Shown here: positions 49,486 to 56,851 of the stretch, piece after piece
Layout: each line of letters opens with the position of its first letter
Position numbering within the stretch: position 1 is the first letter of the stretch
Assembly (NCBI RefSeq): GCF_001310275.1
Contig: NZ_LGYZ01000057.1
Location: 124,001-188,000 of the forward strand
From: Nocardia arizonensis
Lineage (GTDB): Bacteria; Actinomycetota; Actinomycetes; Mycobacteriales; Mycobacteriaceae
Reading direction: 5' to 3'
DNA length: 64,000 nucleotides
The notes under the pieces: model-generated
What the model was told of the DNA's origin: nothing
What the model saw: only the letters and a program-made list of their open reading frames with translations
Databases searched by the model: none
Made by a program: the position numbers and the translations under genes

Positions 49486-50441
49486 CGGCCGCGGCCGTGA
49501 ACGCCACTGCCGTCAGCGTGTTCCACCGCCGAGCCGATGCCGCGGGCTTTCACGCCTGGCTGGTTCAGTTGACCGAGATCGCCGCGGCGGCACCGGGTTT
49601 CGTGCGATCCGTGCGTGCAGTCGATGACGTGGCGCCGCTCGCGCCCGGACTGAGCGTCACCTTCCGCACCCCGGCGCAGGCGCACGACTTCCTGGATTCG
49701 GCGGCGCGCTCGCGGGTGATCGCCGAGGGACAGCGTCGCGGATTCCAGCGCAGCGGTACCGATCTGGTGCTGGTGCCGGGGGAGCTGCCGCCGCCGGGCA
49801 TCGGGGTGTTCCGCCACAGCGTGATCCCCGGCAAGGAGACCGAATTCGTCGCCACGGAGGCACGTTTGGTGGCACTGAGTGCCGCCTTTCCGGGTTTCGA
49901 GAGTGCGGCGCTGTTCGGCGATGCTGGTTCCGGCGGCTGGATGTCGGTGCTGCGCTTCCGTACCCCGGCGCACCTGGCCGCGTGGATGGCCTCGCCCCAG
50001 CGGGCCGCGGCCCTGCCGGATCTGCGCTCGGAACTGACCGAGGACTTCGTGGTGGCCGCGCACACCACACCGTTCGGATCCACCCTTCGCACCGTCGACG
50101 GCCGCACCCGGGTCACACCGACCTGGAAGGTCGCCATGCTCGTGCTGCTGGTGCTGTACCCGACGGTCATGACCCTGTCGCGATTCCTCGGTCCGGTGCT
50201 CGACGGGATGGGCGTCCCGCCGTGGTTGGGCATGTGGCTGAGCCAGATCGTTAGCGTCGGCCTCATGAGCTGGCTGCTCTCACCCGCCGTCGCGGCCTGC
50301 TTCCGGCGTTGGCTCGACCCGGTCGACGGCGCGGGACGGCGAGTGAGCCTCGCGGGCGCCGCCGCGGTCGTCGTCCTCTACGCCCTCACGTTGTTGCTGT
50401 TCGCCTCCGTAACCTGGTTGCAGTACTGGGATTACGATTGA
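49482..50441 (+). CDS. Double ABM-domain protein with membrane anchor
   Basis: The 319-residue protein has two antibiotic-biosynthesis-monooxygenase (dimeric alpha/beta barrel) domains, residues about 8-95 and 105-195 (FHAWLVQLTEIAAAAPGFVR; TEFVATEARLVALSAAFPGF). Three membrane helices fill residues 220-315. Fusion of ABM barrels to membrane helices is known (COG3224-like), but the activity is undefined. It is translationally coupled to guanine deaminase. Whether it acts on a purine or on an electron carrier is open. Confidence 0.82.
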   Translation: MTAAAVNATAVSVFHRRADAAGFHAWLVQLTEIAAAAPGFVRSVRAVDDVAPLAPGLSVTFRTPAQAHDFLDSAARSRVIAEGQRRGFQRSGTDLVLVPGELPPPGIGVFRHSVIPGKETEFVATEARLVALSAAFPGFESAALFGDAGSGGWMSVLRFRTPAHLAAWMASPQRAAALPDLRSELTEDFVVAAHTTPFGSTLRTVDGRTRVTPTWKVAMLVLLVLYPTVMTLSRFLGPVLDGMGVPPWLGMWLSQIVSVGLMSWLLSPAVAACFRRWLDPVDGAGRRVSLAGAAAVVVLYALTLLLFASVTWLQYWDYD

Positions 50442-50455
50442 TCCGGGCACTGCCG

Positions 50456-50479
50456 CCGCGTCGCCATCGGCCGACGCGG
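50456..50479. terminator. Possible terminator between convergent genes
   Basis: CCGCGTCG and CGACGCGG form an 8-bp stem with an 8-nt loop between the convergent ABM protein and aminotransferase genes. The short stem and lack of a T-run make it tentative. Confidence 0.4.
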
Positions 50480-50527
50480 TCTCGTACGGCCTGCGGTATA
50501 CCGTGTCTGCGCGCGGCGGCCGAGCGT

Positions 50528-51739
50528 TCACTGGCGGTAGGTCGCCAGGAAGCGGCCTATGCGGTTGATGACGGCCTCGAGGTCGTCGGCGTGTGGCAGG
50601 GTGAGGATGCGGAAGTGGTCGGGGCGGGGCCAGTTGAAGCCGGTGCCCTGCACGATGTGGATCTTCTCCTGGAGCAGCAGGTCAAGGACGAATCGCTCGT
50701 CGTCCTCGATGCGGTACATGTCCAGGTCGATGCGGGGGAAGGCGTAGATGGCGCCCTGGGGTTTCACGCAGGTGATGCCGGGGATGGCGGTCAGCGCCTC
50801 CCAGGCGCGGTCGCGCTGTTCGCGCAGCCGCCCGCCGGGCAGGGTGAGATCGTAGATGCTCTGGTAGCCGCCGAGCGCGGCTTGGATCGCCTGCTGCGCG
50901 GGCACATTGGCGCACAGCCGCATGCCGGCGAGCATGGTCAGACCCTCCAGATAGCTCTCGGCGTGCGCGGTCGGACCCGATACCACCAGCCAGCCGGAGC
51001 GGAATCCCGCGCAGCGGTAGGACTTCGACAGTCCGGAGAAGGTCAGGCACAGCAGATCGGGCGCGAGGGTGGCGGTGGCGGTGTGCTGGGACCCGTCGTA
51101 GCGGATCTTGTCGTAGATCTCGTCGGAGAACACGACCAGCTGATGTCTGCGCGCGATGTCGATGATGCCGCGCAGGACTTCCGGCGGATAGATCGCCCCG
51201 GTGGGGTTGTTGGGGTTGATGAGGACGATGGCGCGGGTGCGATCGGTGACCTTGGACTCGATATCGGCCAAGTCGGGATACCAGTCGGCGGCCTCGTCGC
51301 AGATGTAGTGCACCGCACGACCGCCGTTGAGGGTGGTTGCCGCGGTCCAGAGCGGGAAATCCGGTGCGGGAACGAGGACTTCGTCACCGTTCTCGAGCAG
51401 TGCGGTCATGGCCATCATGACCAACTCGGAGACGCCGTTACCGAGAAACACCTCCTCGACGTCGACCTCGGTGAGGCCGAGGGTCTGGTAGTACTGCACG
51501 ACCGCGCGGCGCGCGGGCAGCAGCCCCTTGGCCGAGGAGTAGCCGCTCGAGCCGGGCAGATTGCGCACGATGTCCTGGAGGATCTCCGGCGGGGCCTCGA
51601 ATCCGAACAGCATCGGATTGCCGGTGTTGAGTTTGACCACGTGATGGCCCTCGGCCTCGAGCCGTGCGGCGTGCTCGGCCACCGGACCGCGGATCTCGTA
51701 CGACACTCCCGCGAGTTTGCTCGACTGTTTGACCTGCAT
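50528..51739 (-). CDS. PLP-dependent aminotransferase (AlaA/AspC-like, class I)
   Basis: The 403-residue class I aminotransferase has NPNNPTGAIYPPEVL, the aldimine Asp/Tyr region VVFSDEIYDKIRYDG and the PLP lysine in TFSGLSKSYRCAGFRSGWLV. The C-terminal Arg is in HFRILTLPHADD. It resembles the alanine/glutamate-pyruvate transaminase group (AlaA/AlaT). ATG 51739 is preferred because GGAAGGGA ends 5 nt upstream; ATG 51745 is adjacent to the site. It is divergent from an HxlR regulator with paired palindromes, so regulation by that protein is likely. Confidence 0.92.
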   Translation of the reverse strand: MQVKQSSKLAGVSYEIRGPVAEHAARLEAEGHHVVKLNTGNPMLFGFEAPPEILQDIVRNLPGSSGYSSAKGLLPARRAVVQYYQTLGLTEVDVEEVFLGNGVSELVMMAMTALLENGDEVLVPAPDFPLWTAATTLNGGRAVHYICDEAADWYPDLADIESKVTDRTRAIVLINPNNPTGAIYPPEVLRGIIDIARRHQLVVFSDEIYDKIRYDGSQHTATATLAPDLLCLTFSGLSKSYRCAGFRSGWLVVSGPTAHAESYLEGLTMLAGMRLCANVPAQQAIQAALGGYQSIYDLTLPGGRLREQRDRAWEALTAIPGITCVKPQGAIYAFPRIDLDMYRIEDDERFVLDLLLQEKIHIVQGTGFNWPRPDHFRILTLPHADDLEAVINRIGRFLATYRQ

Positions 51740-51775
51740 GGACATCCCTTCCTCGACACGACTGCGGGCTACTGT

Positions 51776-51792
51776 ACTTGGATTTGCCAAGT
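51776..51792. promoter_or_regulatory. Operator 1 (ACTTGG-N5-CCAAGT) between aminotransferase and HxlR gene
   Basis: A perfect inverted repeat with 6-bp arms and a 5-bp spacer. It touches the candidate aminotransferase -10 (TACAGT, 51776-51771 on the minus strand). The centre is 21 bp, two helical turns, from operator 2. Confidence 0.65.
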
Positions 51793-51797
51793 TTGCG

Positions 51798-51812
51798 CTT
51801 GGTTTTTCCAAG
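51798..51812. promoter_or_regulatory. Operator 2 (CTTGG-N5-CCAAG) upstream of the HxlR gene
   Basis: Same arms and spacer length as operator 1. It overlaps a possible -35 (TTGGTT, 51799-51804) of the HxlR gene, whose -10 TACAGT lies at 51821-51826. The regulator probably controls both genes from these sites. Confidence 0.65.
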
Positions 51813-51832
51813 TGGCAGGTTACAGTGGTCCC

Positions 51833-52441
51833 GTGCCACGCCGAAGTTACGACCACTACTGCGCGGTGAGCCGCGCCCTCGACGTGATCGGCGACCGCTG
51901 GAGTCTGCTGTTGGTCCGCGAATTGTGTTCGGGCCCGCGCCGATACAGCGATCTGTTCGCCGACCTGCCGGGCATCAGCACCGATGTGCTGGCCTCACGT
52001 CTGAAGGATCTCGAACACGAGGGCATCCTGACCCGCGCCCGGGTGGGTCCGCGGGCGAGTACCGCGGTCTACGAACTCACCCCCGCGGGCGCCGCGCTGC
52101 GGCCGGTGCTCGACGCGCTGTCCCAGTGGGGTACGCCGCTGCTCGCGCCGCGCCGCAGCACCGACGCCGTGCGCGCGCACTGGTTCGCGCTGCCGCTCGG
52201 CCGGGCCATTGCCGCCCTGATCGACCGCGGCACCGTCACCGTCCGGGTCGGGGAGACCGTCTTCCACGTCGTGGTCGATCCCATCGCGGGAATCAGCCAC
52301 CGCGACGGGCCCGCGGCGGCCGCCGATCTCCAGGTGGAACTCGATCTCGACACCGCCGTCGAGGTCGTGACCGGCGCCCGGTCGCTGACCGATGTGACAC
52401 CGCGGACCCAGTGGACGCGGCTGCGGGCTCCCGCGGTGTGA
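51833..52441 (+). CDS. HxlR-family regulator with C-terminal SCP2-like domain
   Basis: The 202-residue regulator has an N-terminal HxlR winged helix ([54 protein letters not shown]) and a C-terminal domain of about 90 residues resembling SCP2-type sterol-carrier folds ([20 protein letters not shown]). The latter may bind a hydrophobic effector. GTG 51833 lies 6 nt after TACAGT, so it is leaderless. It is divergent from the aminotransferase gene. Confidence 0.88.
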   Translation: MPRRSYDHYCAVSRALDVIGDRWSLLLVRELCSGPRRYSDLFADLPGISTDVLASRLKDLEHEGILTRARVGPRASTAVYELTPAGAALRPVLDALSQWGTPLLAPRRSTDAVRAHWFALPLGRAIAALIDRGTVTVRVGETVFHVVVDPIAGISHRDGPAAAADLQVELDLDTAVEVVTGARSLTDVTPRTQWTRLRAPAV

Positions 52442-52508
52442 TTCCGGTCGCACGGGACTTTCCGTACGGCTCTCGCTGTTGTATCGGGAGCCGATCCGAG
52501 GAGGTCAT

Positions 52509-52961
52509 GTGGCACGGGAATATCACCGGAATCCCGCGGCGACCGCCGCCCTGTCACCCGAGCAGTACCACGTAACCCAGGAGAACGGAACCGAGCGGCC
52601 GTTCACGGGCGAGTACTGGGACAACCACGAACCCGGGATCTACGTGGACGTGGTGTCCGGGGAACCGTTGTTCGCCTCGGTCGACAAATTCGACAGCGGC
52701 ACGGGATGGCCGAGTTTCACCAAACCGCTGGACACCGCCAACGTCGTCGAGAAGCGCGACTTCAGTCATCTGATGATCCGCACCGAGGTCCGTTCGGCGG
52801 GCGCGGACAGCCATCTGGGACATGTGTTCACCGACGGTCCGCGCGACGCGGGCGGACTGCGATACTGCATCAACTCCGCGGCGCTGCGGTTCATCCGCCT
52901 CGATGACCTCGAGGCGCAGGGCTACGGTCAGTACAGGACGATTTTCGAGGAGGACGCGTGA
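52509..52961 (+). CDS. msrB: Peptide-methionine (R)-S-oxide reductase MsrB
   Basis: The 150-residue MsrB reduces methionine-R-sulfoxide. The catalytic Cys is in [16 protein letters not shown] near residue 119. The usual SGCGWPSF is SGTGWPSF here, so the classical resolving Cys is replaced by Thr, and the two CxxC zinc pairs are absent, as in non-zinc MsrB types. GTG 52509 is chosen because GAGGAGG precedes it. It overlaps msrA by 4 bp, forming an operon that covers both sulfoxide epimers. Confidence 0.93.
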   Translation: MAREYHRNPAATAALSPEQYHVTQENGTERPFTGEYWDNHEPGIYVDVVSGEPLFASVDKFDSGTGWPSFTKPLDTANVVEKRDFSHLMIRTEVRSAGADSHLGHVFTDGPRDAGGLRYCINSAALRFIRLDDLEAQGYGQYRTIFEEDA

Positions 52962-53473
52962 GCGAGACACGGACCGCGATTCTGGCGGGCGGATGTTTCT
53001 GGGGTATGCAGGATCTGATCCGCAAGCGTCCGGGGATCGTCTCGACCCGGGTGGGCTACACCGGCGGGCGCAACGACCATCCGACCTACCGTAACCACCC
53101 CGGCCACGCCGAGGCCGTGGAGATCGTCTACGACCCCGCGCAAACCTCCTATCGGGATCTGCTGGAGTTCCTGTTCCAGATCCACGATCCGACCACAAAG
53201 GACCGACAGGGCAACGACATCGGCTCCAGCTACCGCTCGGCCATCTTCTACCTGGACGAGGAGCAGAAGCGGATAGCGGAGGACACCATCGCCGACGTCG
53301 ACGCCTCCGGTCTGTGGCCGGGCAAGGTGGTCACCGAGGTGACGCCCGCGGGTGAGTTCTGGGAGGCGGAGCCGGAGCATCAGGACTACCTGCTGCGCTA
53401 CCCGAACGGCTACACCTGCCACTACCCGCGCCCGGACTGGAAGTTGCCCCGGCGCCGGACCGCCGCGAGCTGA
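52958..53473 (+). CDS. msrA: Peptide-methionine (S)-S-oxide reductase MsrA
   Basis: The 171-residue MsrA has the active-site motif [11 protein letters not shown] (Cys at residue 13) and the conserved [20 protein letters not shown] with [11 protein letters not shown]. One further Cys near the C-terminus ([10 protein letters not shown]) may act as resolving residue. It reduces methionine-S-sulfoxide with thioredoxin and is co-translated with msrB. A 36-bp perfect palindrome lies 47 bp downstream. Confidence 0.95.
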   Translation: MSETRTAILAGGCFWGMQDLIRKRPGIVSTRVGYTGGRNDHPTYRNHPGHAEAVEIVYDPAQTSYRDLLEFLFQIHDPTTKDRQGNDIGSSYRSAIFYLDEEQKRIAEDTIADVDASGLWPGKVVTEVTPAGEFWEAEPEHQDYLLRYPNGYTCHYPRPDWKLPRRRTAAS

Positions 53474-53519
53474 TCCGACCGCGCCATACGGAATTTCGCG
53501 GCCGATCAGGCATATGCGG

Positions 53520-53555
53520 GACCGCCCCGACCCGTGGCCACGGGTCGGGGCGGTC
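53520..53555. terminator. 36-bp perfect palindrome, bidirectional terminator
   Basis: The arm GACCGCCCCGACCCGTGG is followed directly by its exact reverse complement, giving a fully paired cruciform or hairpin of up to 18 bp. It sits between msrA and the convergent small peptide gene and most simply terminates both. No long T-run follows. Confidence 0.8.
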
Positions 53556-53580
53556 GGTATTCCGGAGACGGTGCGGTCTA

Positions 53581-53637
53581 TCAGGAGGCGCTGAGCGAGT
53601 CGAGGAGCGCCGTGATCAGCGTGAGCAGCACATTCAT
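53581..53637 (-). CDS. Possible 18-residue hydrophobic peptide
   Basis: The minus strand encodes MNVLLTLITALLDSLSAS from ATG 53637 to TGA 53581. The ATG is preceded by TAGGAG at a good distance (rc of CTCCTA at 53643-53648). The peptide is an amphipathic or short membrane helix. A strong terminator lies just downstream. There is no homology evidence. It could be a bioactive or regulatory peptide, a leader peptide, or chance. Confidence 0.45.
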   Translation of the reverse strand: MNVLLTLITALLDSLSAS

Positions 53638-54170
53638 GGTGATCTCCTATCCTCGGCGGTGGGGGGATTCCCACCTTCGCCACCTGACGGCGATACTCAA
53701 ACGGTAAGCCGGTCCATTTTCGGGGAAAAGGGTTTCCGGGCTTCGTTGCCGATCCTTAATTGGCTGCCCGGTCTCGTCACGATCGGATTTCGAAGACGGG
53801 AAATGGTTGCCGCCCTTCCTTTCGCGAAGCATCCGCGTGGTCGGTCGATCGATCGGGGACACGGCAGACCCCACAGCCGCTTGGTGTCGACGCTGCCACG
53901 CGGTCGGCCGAAAGAATCACGGACGGATGGGGATCGGGTTTCGAATGATCGCTCGCGGTTTTCCGGGGCGCCGGAGTGGGCACCGCTCCGGGCGATACGG
54001 TCACGGCCGTCCGGCTCGTGTGTCGACGAGATCGCGAAGGTGGTCGGGTGATTTCACCGAATTCTCGAACAGAATCCGCTCGATCGTGTATCGGCGGGCC
54101 CGCGTGTTATTCGATCGTCGACGGGTCGGATATTGGAGTGGTGATGGATTCGTCGCCGAAATTCCGATAA
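53638..54170. other. Gene-poor gap upstream of the desaturase 3' end
   Basis: About 530 bp with no frame showing the codon bias of real genes. It is visibly less GC-biased than its surroundings and includes several AT-rich runs (for example around 53751-53765 and 54098-54175). It probably holds the promoter of the small peptide on the minus strand. I see no tRNA, repeat or mobile-element feature in it. Confidence 0.5.
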
Positions 54171-55118
54171 TTATGCGTTCTCGGCGGCCGGTTCCGCGGG
54201 GGGCTCGAGCGCGAGGGGGCCGCGCAGTTGCCGGGCCGCCGCCGCGAACCAGGCGTCGTCGTAGTGGCCGCCCTCCTCGTGGAAGGCGCCGCGCAGTTCG
54301 TACCAGCGCAGACCGGGGTGGCGGTGGTGCACTCCGTGCAGGTTGAAATTGAGCGCCATCGACTCCATCGGCGGCGGCATGCGTAGGTTCAGCGCGTCGA
54401 GCGGGGCGTCCAGCGCGGTGCCGTAGTGATAGGCGTTGTCGGAGATCGACACGATGAACGCCCGTCCGAGCAGTGCCGCCAGCAGCATCCAGCCGTAGGC
54501 CCCGTAGGCGAGGAAGGCCGCGGTGTAGAGCACGACCACCGCGGCGGCGTCGACACGGAACGCGGGCAGTACCCGGTCCTGGGCGAGGCGTTCGAAGACC
54601 GGACCGGCGACCGAGCCCGGTTCGTCGGCGCGGCGGCCGAAGGCGCGGATCGCGGCGGCGGGCAGCAGCGCGAGCAGCAGCGCCAGCACCTCGAGTAGAT
54701 ACAGTCCGCCGAACAGTCGCAGGTAATAACCGGGCGCGGCCTTCAGTTTGCTCGAGGTGGCGGGATCGTAGATCTCGGTGCGCTCGCGCGTCCGGTTGTA
54801 GCGGTGGTGCAGCAGATGGCCCGCCTTGAGCAGGGCGAACGGCGATCCGTAGAGGATCGCCAGCGCGCGGCCCGCGTAGTCGTTGAGTGCGCGCCGCCGG
54901 GTGAGCGTGCCGTGGATCGCCTCGTGGATCAGCGACCAGAACGGCGTGGTGGACAGCGTGATCGGTATCAGCGCCAAGCCCCATGCCCGGTCGACCGGCA
55001 ACAGTGCCAGCGGCAGTACGAACAGTTGGCACAGTCCGACGAGCAGGGCAGCCGCGGCCAGCCATACGCTGACCGACCGGTCCGCGGCTCGCGTCCGCCC
55101 TCGCTCGAGAGTCCTCAT
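54171..55118 (-). CDS. Membrane fatty acid desaturase-type protein
   Basis: The 315-residue di-iron membrane protein has the three His boxes of the fatty-acid desaturase/hydroxylase superfamily: HEAIHG near residue 65, HLLHH near 100 and HGVHHRH near 258. Four to six membrane helices lie between them. The substrate could be a fatty acyl lipid, carotenoid or sterol; no partner gene is adjacent. It begins at ATG 55118. A 14-bp tandem duplication lies just upstream. Confidence 0.85.
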   Translation of the reverse strand: MRTLERGRTRAADRSVSVWLAAAALLVGLCQLFVLPLALLPVDRAWGLALIPITLSTTPFWSLIHEAIHGTLTRRRALNDYAGRALAILYGSPFALLKAGHLLHHRYNRTRERTEIYDPATSSKLKAAPGYYLRLFGGLYLLEVLALLLALLPAAAIRAFGRRADEPGSVAGPVFERLAQDRVLPAFRVDAAAVVVLYTAAFLAYGAYGWMLLAALLGRAFIVSISDNAYHYGTALDAPLDALNLRMPPPMESMALNFNLHGVHHRHPGLRWYELRGAFHEEGGHYDDAWFAAAARQLRGPLALEPPAEPAAENA

Positions 55119-55121
55119 CCC

Positions 55122-55149
55122 GCTGCCCTCATCTAGCTGCCCTCATCTA
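55122..55149. repeat. 14-bp tandem duplication (GCTGCCCTCATCTA x2)
   Basis: Two perfect head-to-tail copies lie directly upstream of the desaturase start (4 bp away), in its ribosome-binding region. On the minus strand each unit carries GATGAGGG. Copy-number change here would alter the leader. Confidence 0.85.
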
Positions 55150-55877
55150 GCGCGTCGAGCTGTCACTCCGACGCATATCGTGTCACCAACGCCGCGACTG
55201 CGACAGCGCGCCGATCGCCGCCGCGCGCGCCCGAAATCGGTCCGCGAAGCGCGCGTCGTGGGCGGTGGGATAGCGAAAACAACAGTGGAGCAACGGGTTC
55301 GGTGGACGAGGGGAATTCTCTCGGCTGCGAACGCGGTGTCCGGTGGCGCTGCCGGTCGCGAGTTGTTCACTCGGTCTACACCGAGCCGGGATTCGCGGGG
55401 CACCTCGCGGAGAACTGCCGTTTCCGGCCGGTTCACCCGTTCTACTCGCGCGGGCGGTCGTGGTGGCATCCGGTGCCACGCTTCGGCCGCCGCGCCGCGA
55501 TCGATGAGCCGCGCGAGTCGACGGTGAGCCGGCTACGGCTGGCCGCACTCGACCGAGCGGGCGAGGAAAGGACGGCCGACGAGCCGGCCGTCGGCAACCG
55601 AGGCATTCGACGCCGTGCGTCGCGGACCGATCGCGATGACCCGCTACCTATTCGCGCACCGCCGCGCGTGTCGGCACGCCCCGGGCGCGCTCGGCGGGCG
55701 AGGCGCGGCGCAGCCGGGGGTACGCCGTGGCGAAGAGCGCGAATACCAGCCGTCCGCGATCATCGACAACGACTCGGTCCTCCTGGCGTCGAGGGCTTCG
55801 GATTCGCGTTCCCACGCTAGCGGGATCCGACGTCCACGGCCACCGCCCCGGTCGGGCGTCGCGCGCGTCCCCGGGGA
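55150..55877. other. Gap without a convincing gene
   Basis: About 730 bp. A short minus-strand piece (EDRVVVDDRGRLVFALFATA, about 55714-55775) and an overlapping plus-strand piece near 55640-55800 look partly coding, but neither forms a complete gene with a start site and homology. The area may contain decayed genes. Confidence 0.4.
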
Positions 55878-56615
55878 TCAGGACTTGTGCGGCACCGCGG
55901 CGACGAGTCCGCCGTCGACGACGAATTCCGATCCGGTGGCGTAGGAGGACTCGTCGCTGGCAAGGAACAGCACGAAGGTGGCGACCTCCTCGGGCTGGGC
56001 GGGCCTGCCGAGCGGGATGGTGACCAGATCGTCGGGGATGTTCTCGGTCATGGGGGTTCGGATGAGTCCCGGGTGCAGCGAGTTCACCCGGATCTTGTGC
56101 GGCGCGAGTTCCAGCGCGGCGGATTTGGCCAGACCGCGCACGCCCCACTTGGAGGCCACGTAGCCGTGCGCCCAGGGCGCGCCGCGCAGGCCCTCGATGG
56201 AGGAGACGTTGATGATCGAGCCGCCGCCCGCGGCGATCATCGGATCGGTCACCGCGCGCATGCCAAGGAAGGTGCCGGTGAGGTTGACGTCCAGGATCTT
56301 GCGCCATTTGTCCAGGTCGAAGCGCTGGATGGGCCCGCCGTTGACGATGCCCGCATTGTTCACGAGCACGTCCAGCTTGCCGAAGGAGTCGACGGCCTCG
56401 GCCACCGCGGCGTCCCACAGATCAGGCTGCGAGACGTCCAGGTGGACGTAGCGCGCCGCGTCGCCGAGGGCTTCGGCCAGCGCCGTGCCCTCGTCGTCGA
56501 GGATGTCGCCGATGACGACGCGCGCGCCCTCCGCGACGAGCAGGCGCGCGTGCGCCGCGCCCATTCCCTGTGAACCACCGCTGATGATCGCGACCTTGCC
56601 CTCTACACGTCCCAT
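55878..56615 (-). CDS. FabG3-like short-chain dehydrogenase (3-alpha/20-beta-hydroxysteroid dehydrogenase type)
   Basis: The 245-residue SDR has the NAD(P) motif SGGSQGMGAAHARLLVAEGA, the NNAG motif (LDVLVNNAGIVNGG), the catalytic Ser in IINVSSIEGLRG and YxxxK in GYVASKWGVRGLA. From memory, it closely follows M. tuberculosis FabG3 (Rv2002), a 20-beta-hydroxysteroid dehydrogenase, including GDILDDEG, RYVHLDVSQP and LASDESSYATGSEFVVDGG. It oxidises or reduces a steroid or related alcohol in the cytosol. A KstR-type box lies 24-37 bp upstream of ATG 56615, with a -10 TATGTT at 56633-56628. These suggest control by a cholesterol-type repressor. Confidence 0.9.
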   Translation of the reverse strand: MGRVEGKVAIISGGSQGMGAAHARLLVAEGARVVIGDILDDEGTALAEALGDAARYVHLDVSQPDLWDAAVAEAVDSFGKLDVLVNNAGIVNGGPIQRFDLDKWRKILDVNLTGTFLGMRAVTDPMIAAGGGSIINVSSIEGLRGAPWAHGYVASKWGVRGLAKSAALELAPHKIRVNSLHPGLIRTPMTENIPDDLVTIPLGRPAQPEEVATFVLFLASDESSYATGSEFVVDGGLVAAVPHKS

Positions 56616-56638
56616 GGCCGTCACGCTAACATACGAAC

Positions 56639-56671
56639 TGGAACCTGTTCTAGACACATGTCTAGAACAGG
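56639..56671. promoter_or_regulatory. KstR-type box and overlapping 28-bp palindrome
   Basis: TGGAACCTGTTCTA at 56639-56652 matches the KstR consensus TnnAACnnGTTnnA exactly. It runs into a palindrome at 56644-56671 with perfect 13-bp arms (CCTGTTCTAGACA / TGTCTAGAACAGG) and a 2-bp spacer. Either a TetR-type steroid repressor binds the first part, or another dimeric regulator binds the long palindrome. Confidence 0.75.
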
Positions 56672-56716
56672 AGCCGGCGGAACTCCGCCGACCGAACCAC
56701 CACTAGACGAGCAACC

Positions 56717-56810
56717 GGTTCGCGGCCGTCTCGCGTCCGAGCGGCCGAGACAATGCGCCGCAGGCGCGAGTATCGGCCGCTCGGACGCGAGACACCGAGG
56801 GCCGCGAACC
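56717..56810. other. Long hairpin in the leader of the next gene
   Basis: The arms begin GGTTCGCGGCC then GTCTCGCGTCCGAGCGGCCG and are matched on the right in reverse complement, 32 bp in total, with a 6-nt bulge (ACCGAG) and a loop of about 24 nt. Together with the hairpin at 56812-56830 this makes a strongly structured leader of about 115 nt. Confidence 0.75.
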
Positions 56811-56811
56811 C

Positions 56812-56830
56812 GCGGCGCCGAAGGCGCCGC
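56812..56830. other. Second short leader hairpin
   Basis: GCGGCGCC-GAA-GGCGCCGC forms a perfect 8-bp stem with a 3-nt loop, ending 9 nt before the AGGAG ribosome site of the gene at 56852. It could cap the long hairpin as an anti-terminator, or simply shield the leader. Confidence 0.7.
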
Positions 56831-56851
56831 CAATAACACAGGAGATCCCGA

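Noticed and set aside
53659-54346. Plus-strand frames in the gap after msrA
   Set aside because: Mixed codon bias, no ribosome sites, no domains, and they run into the antisense desaturase gene.
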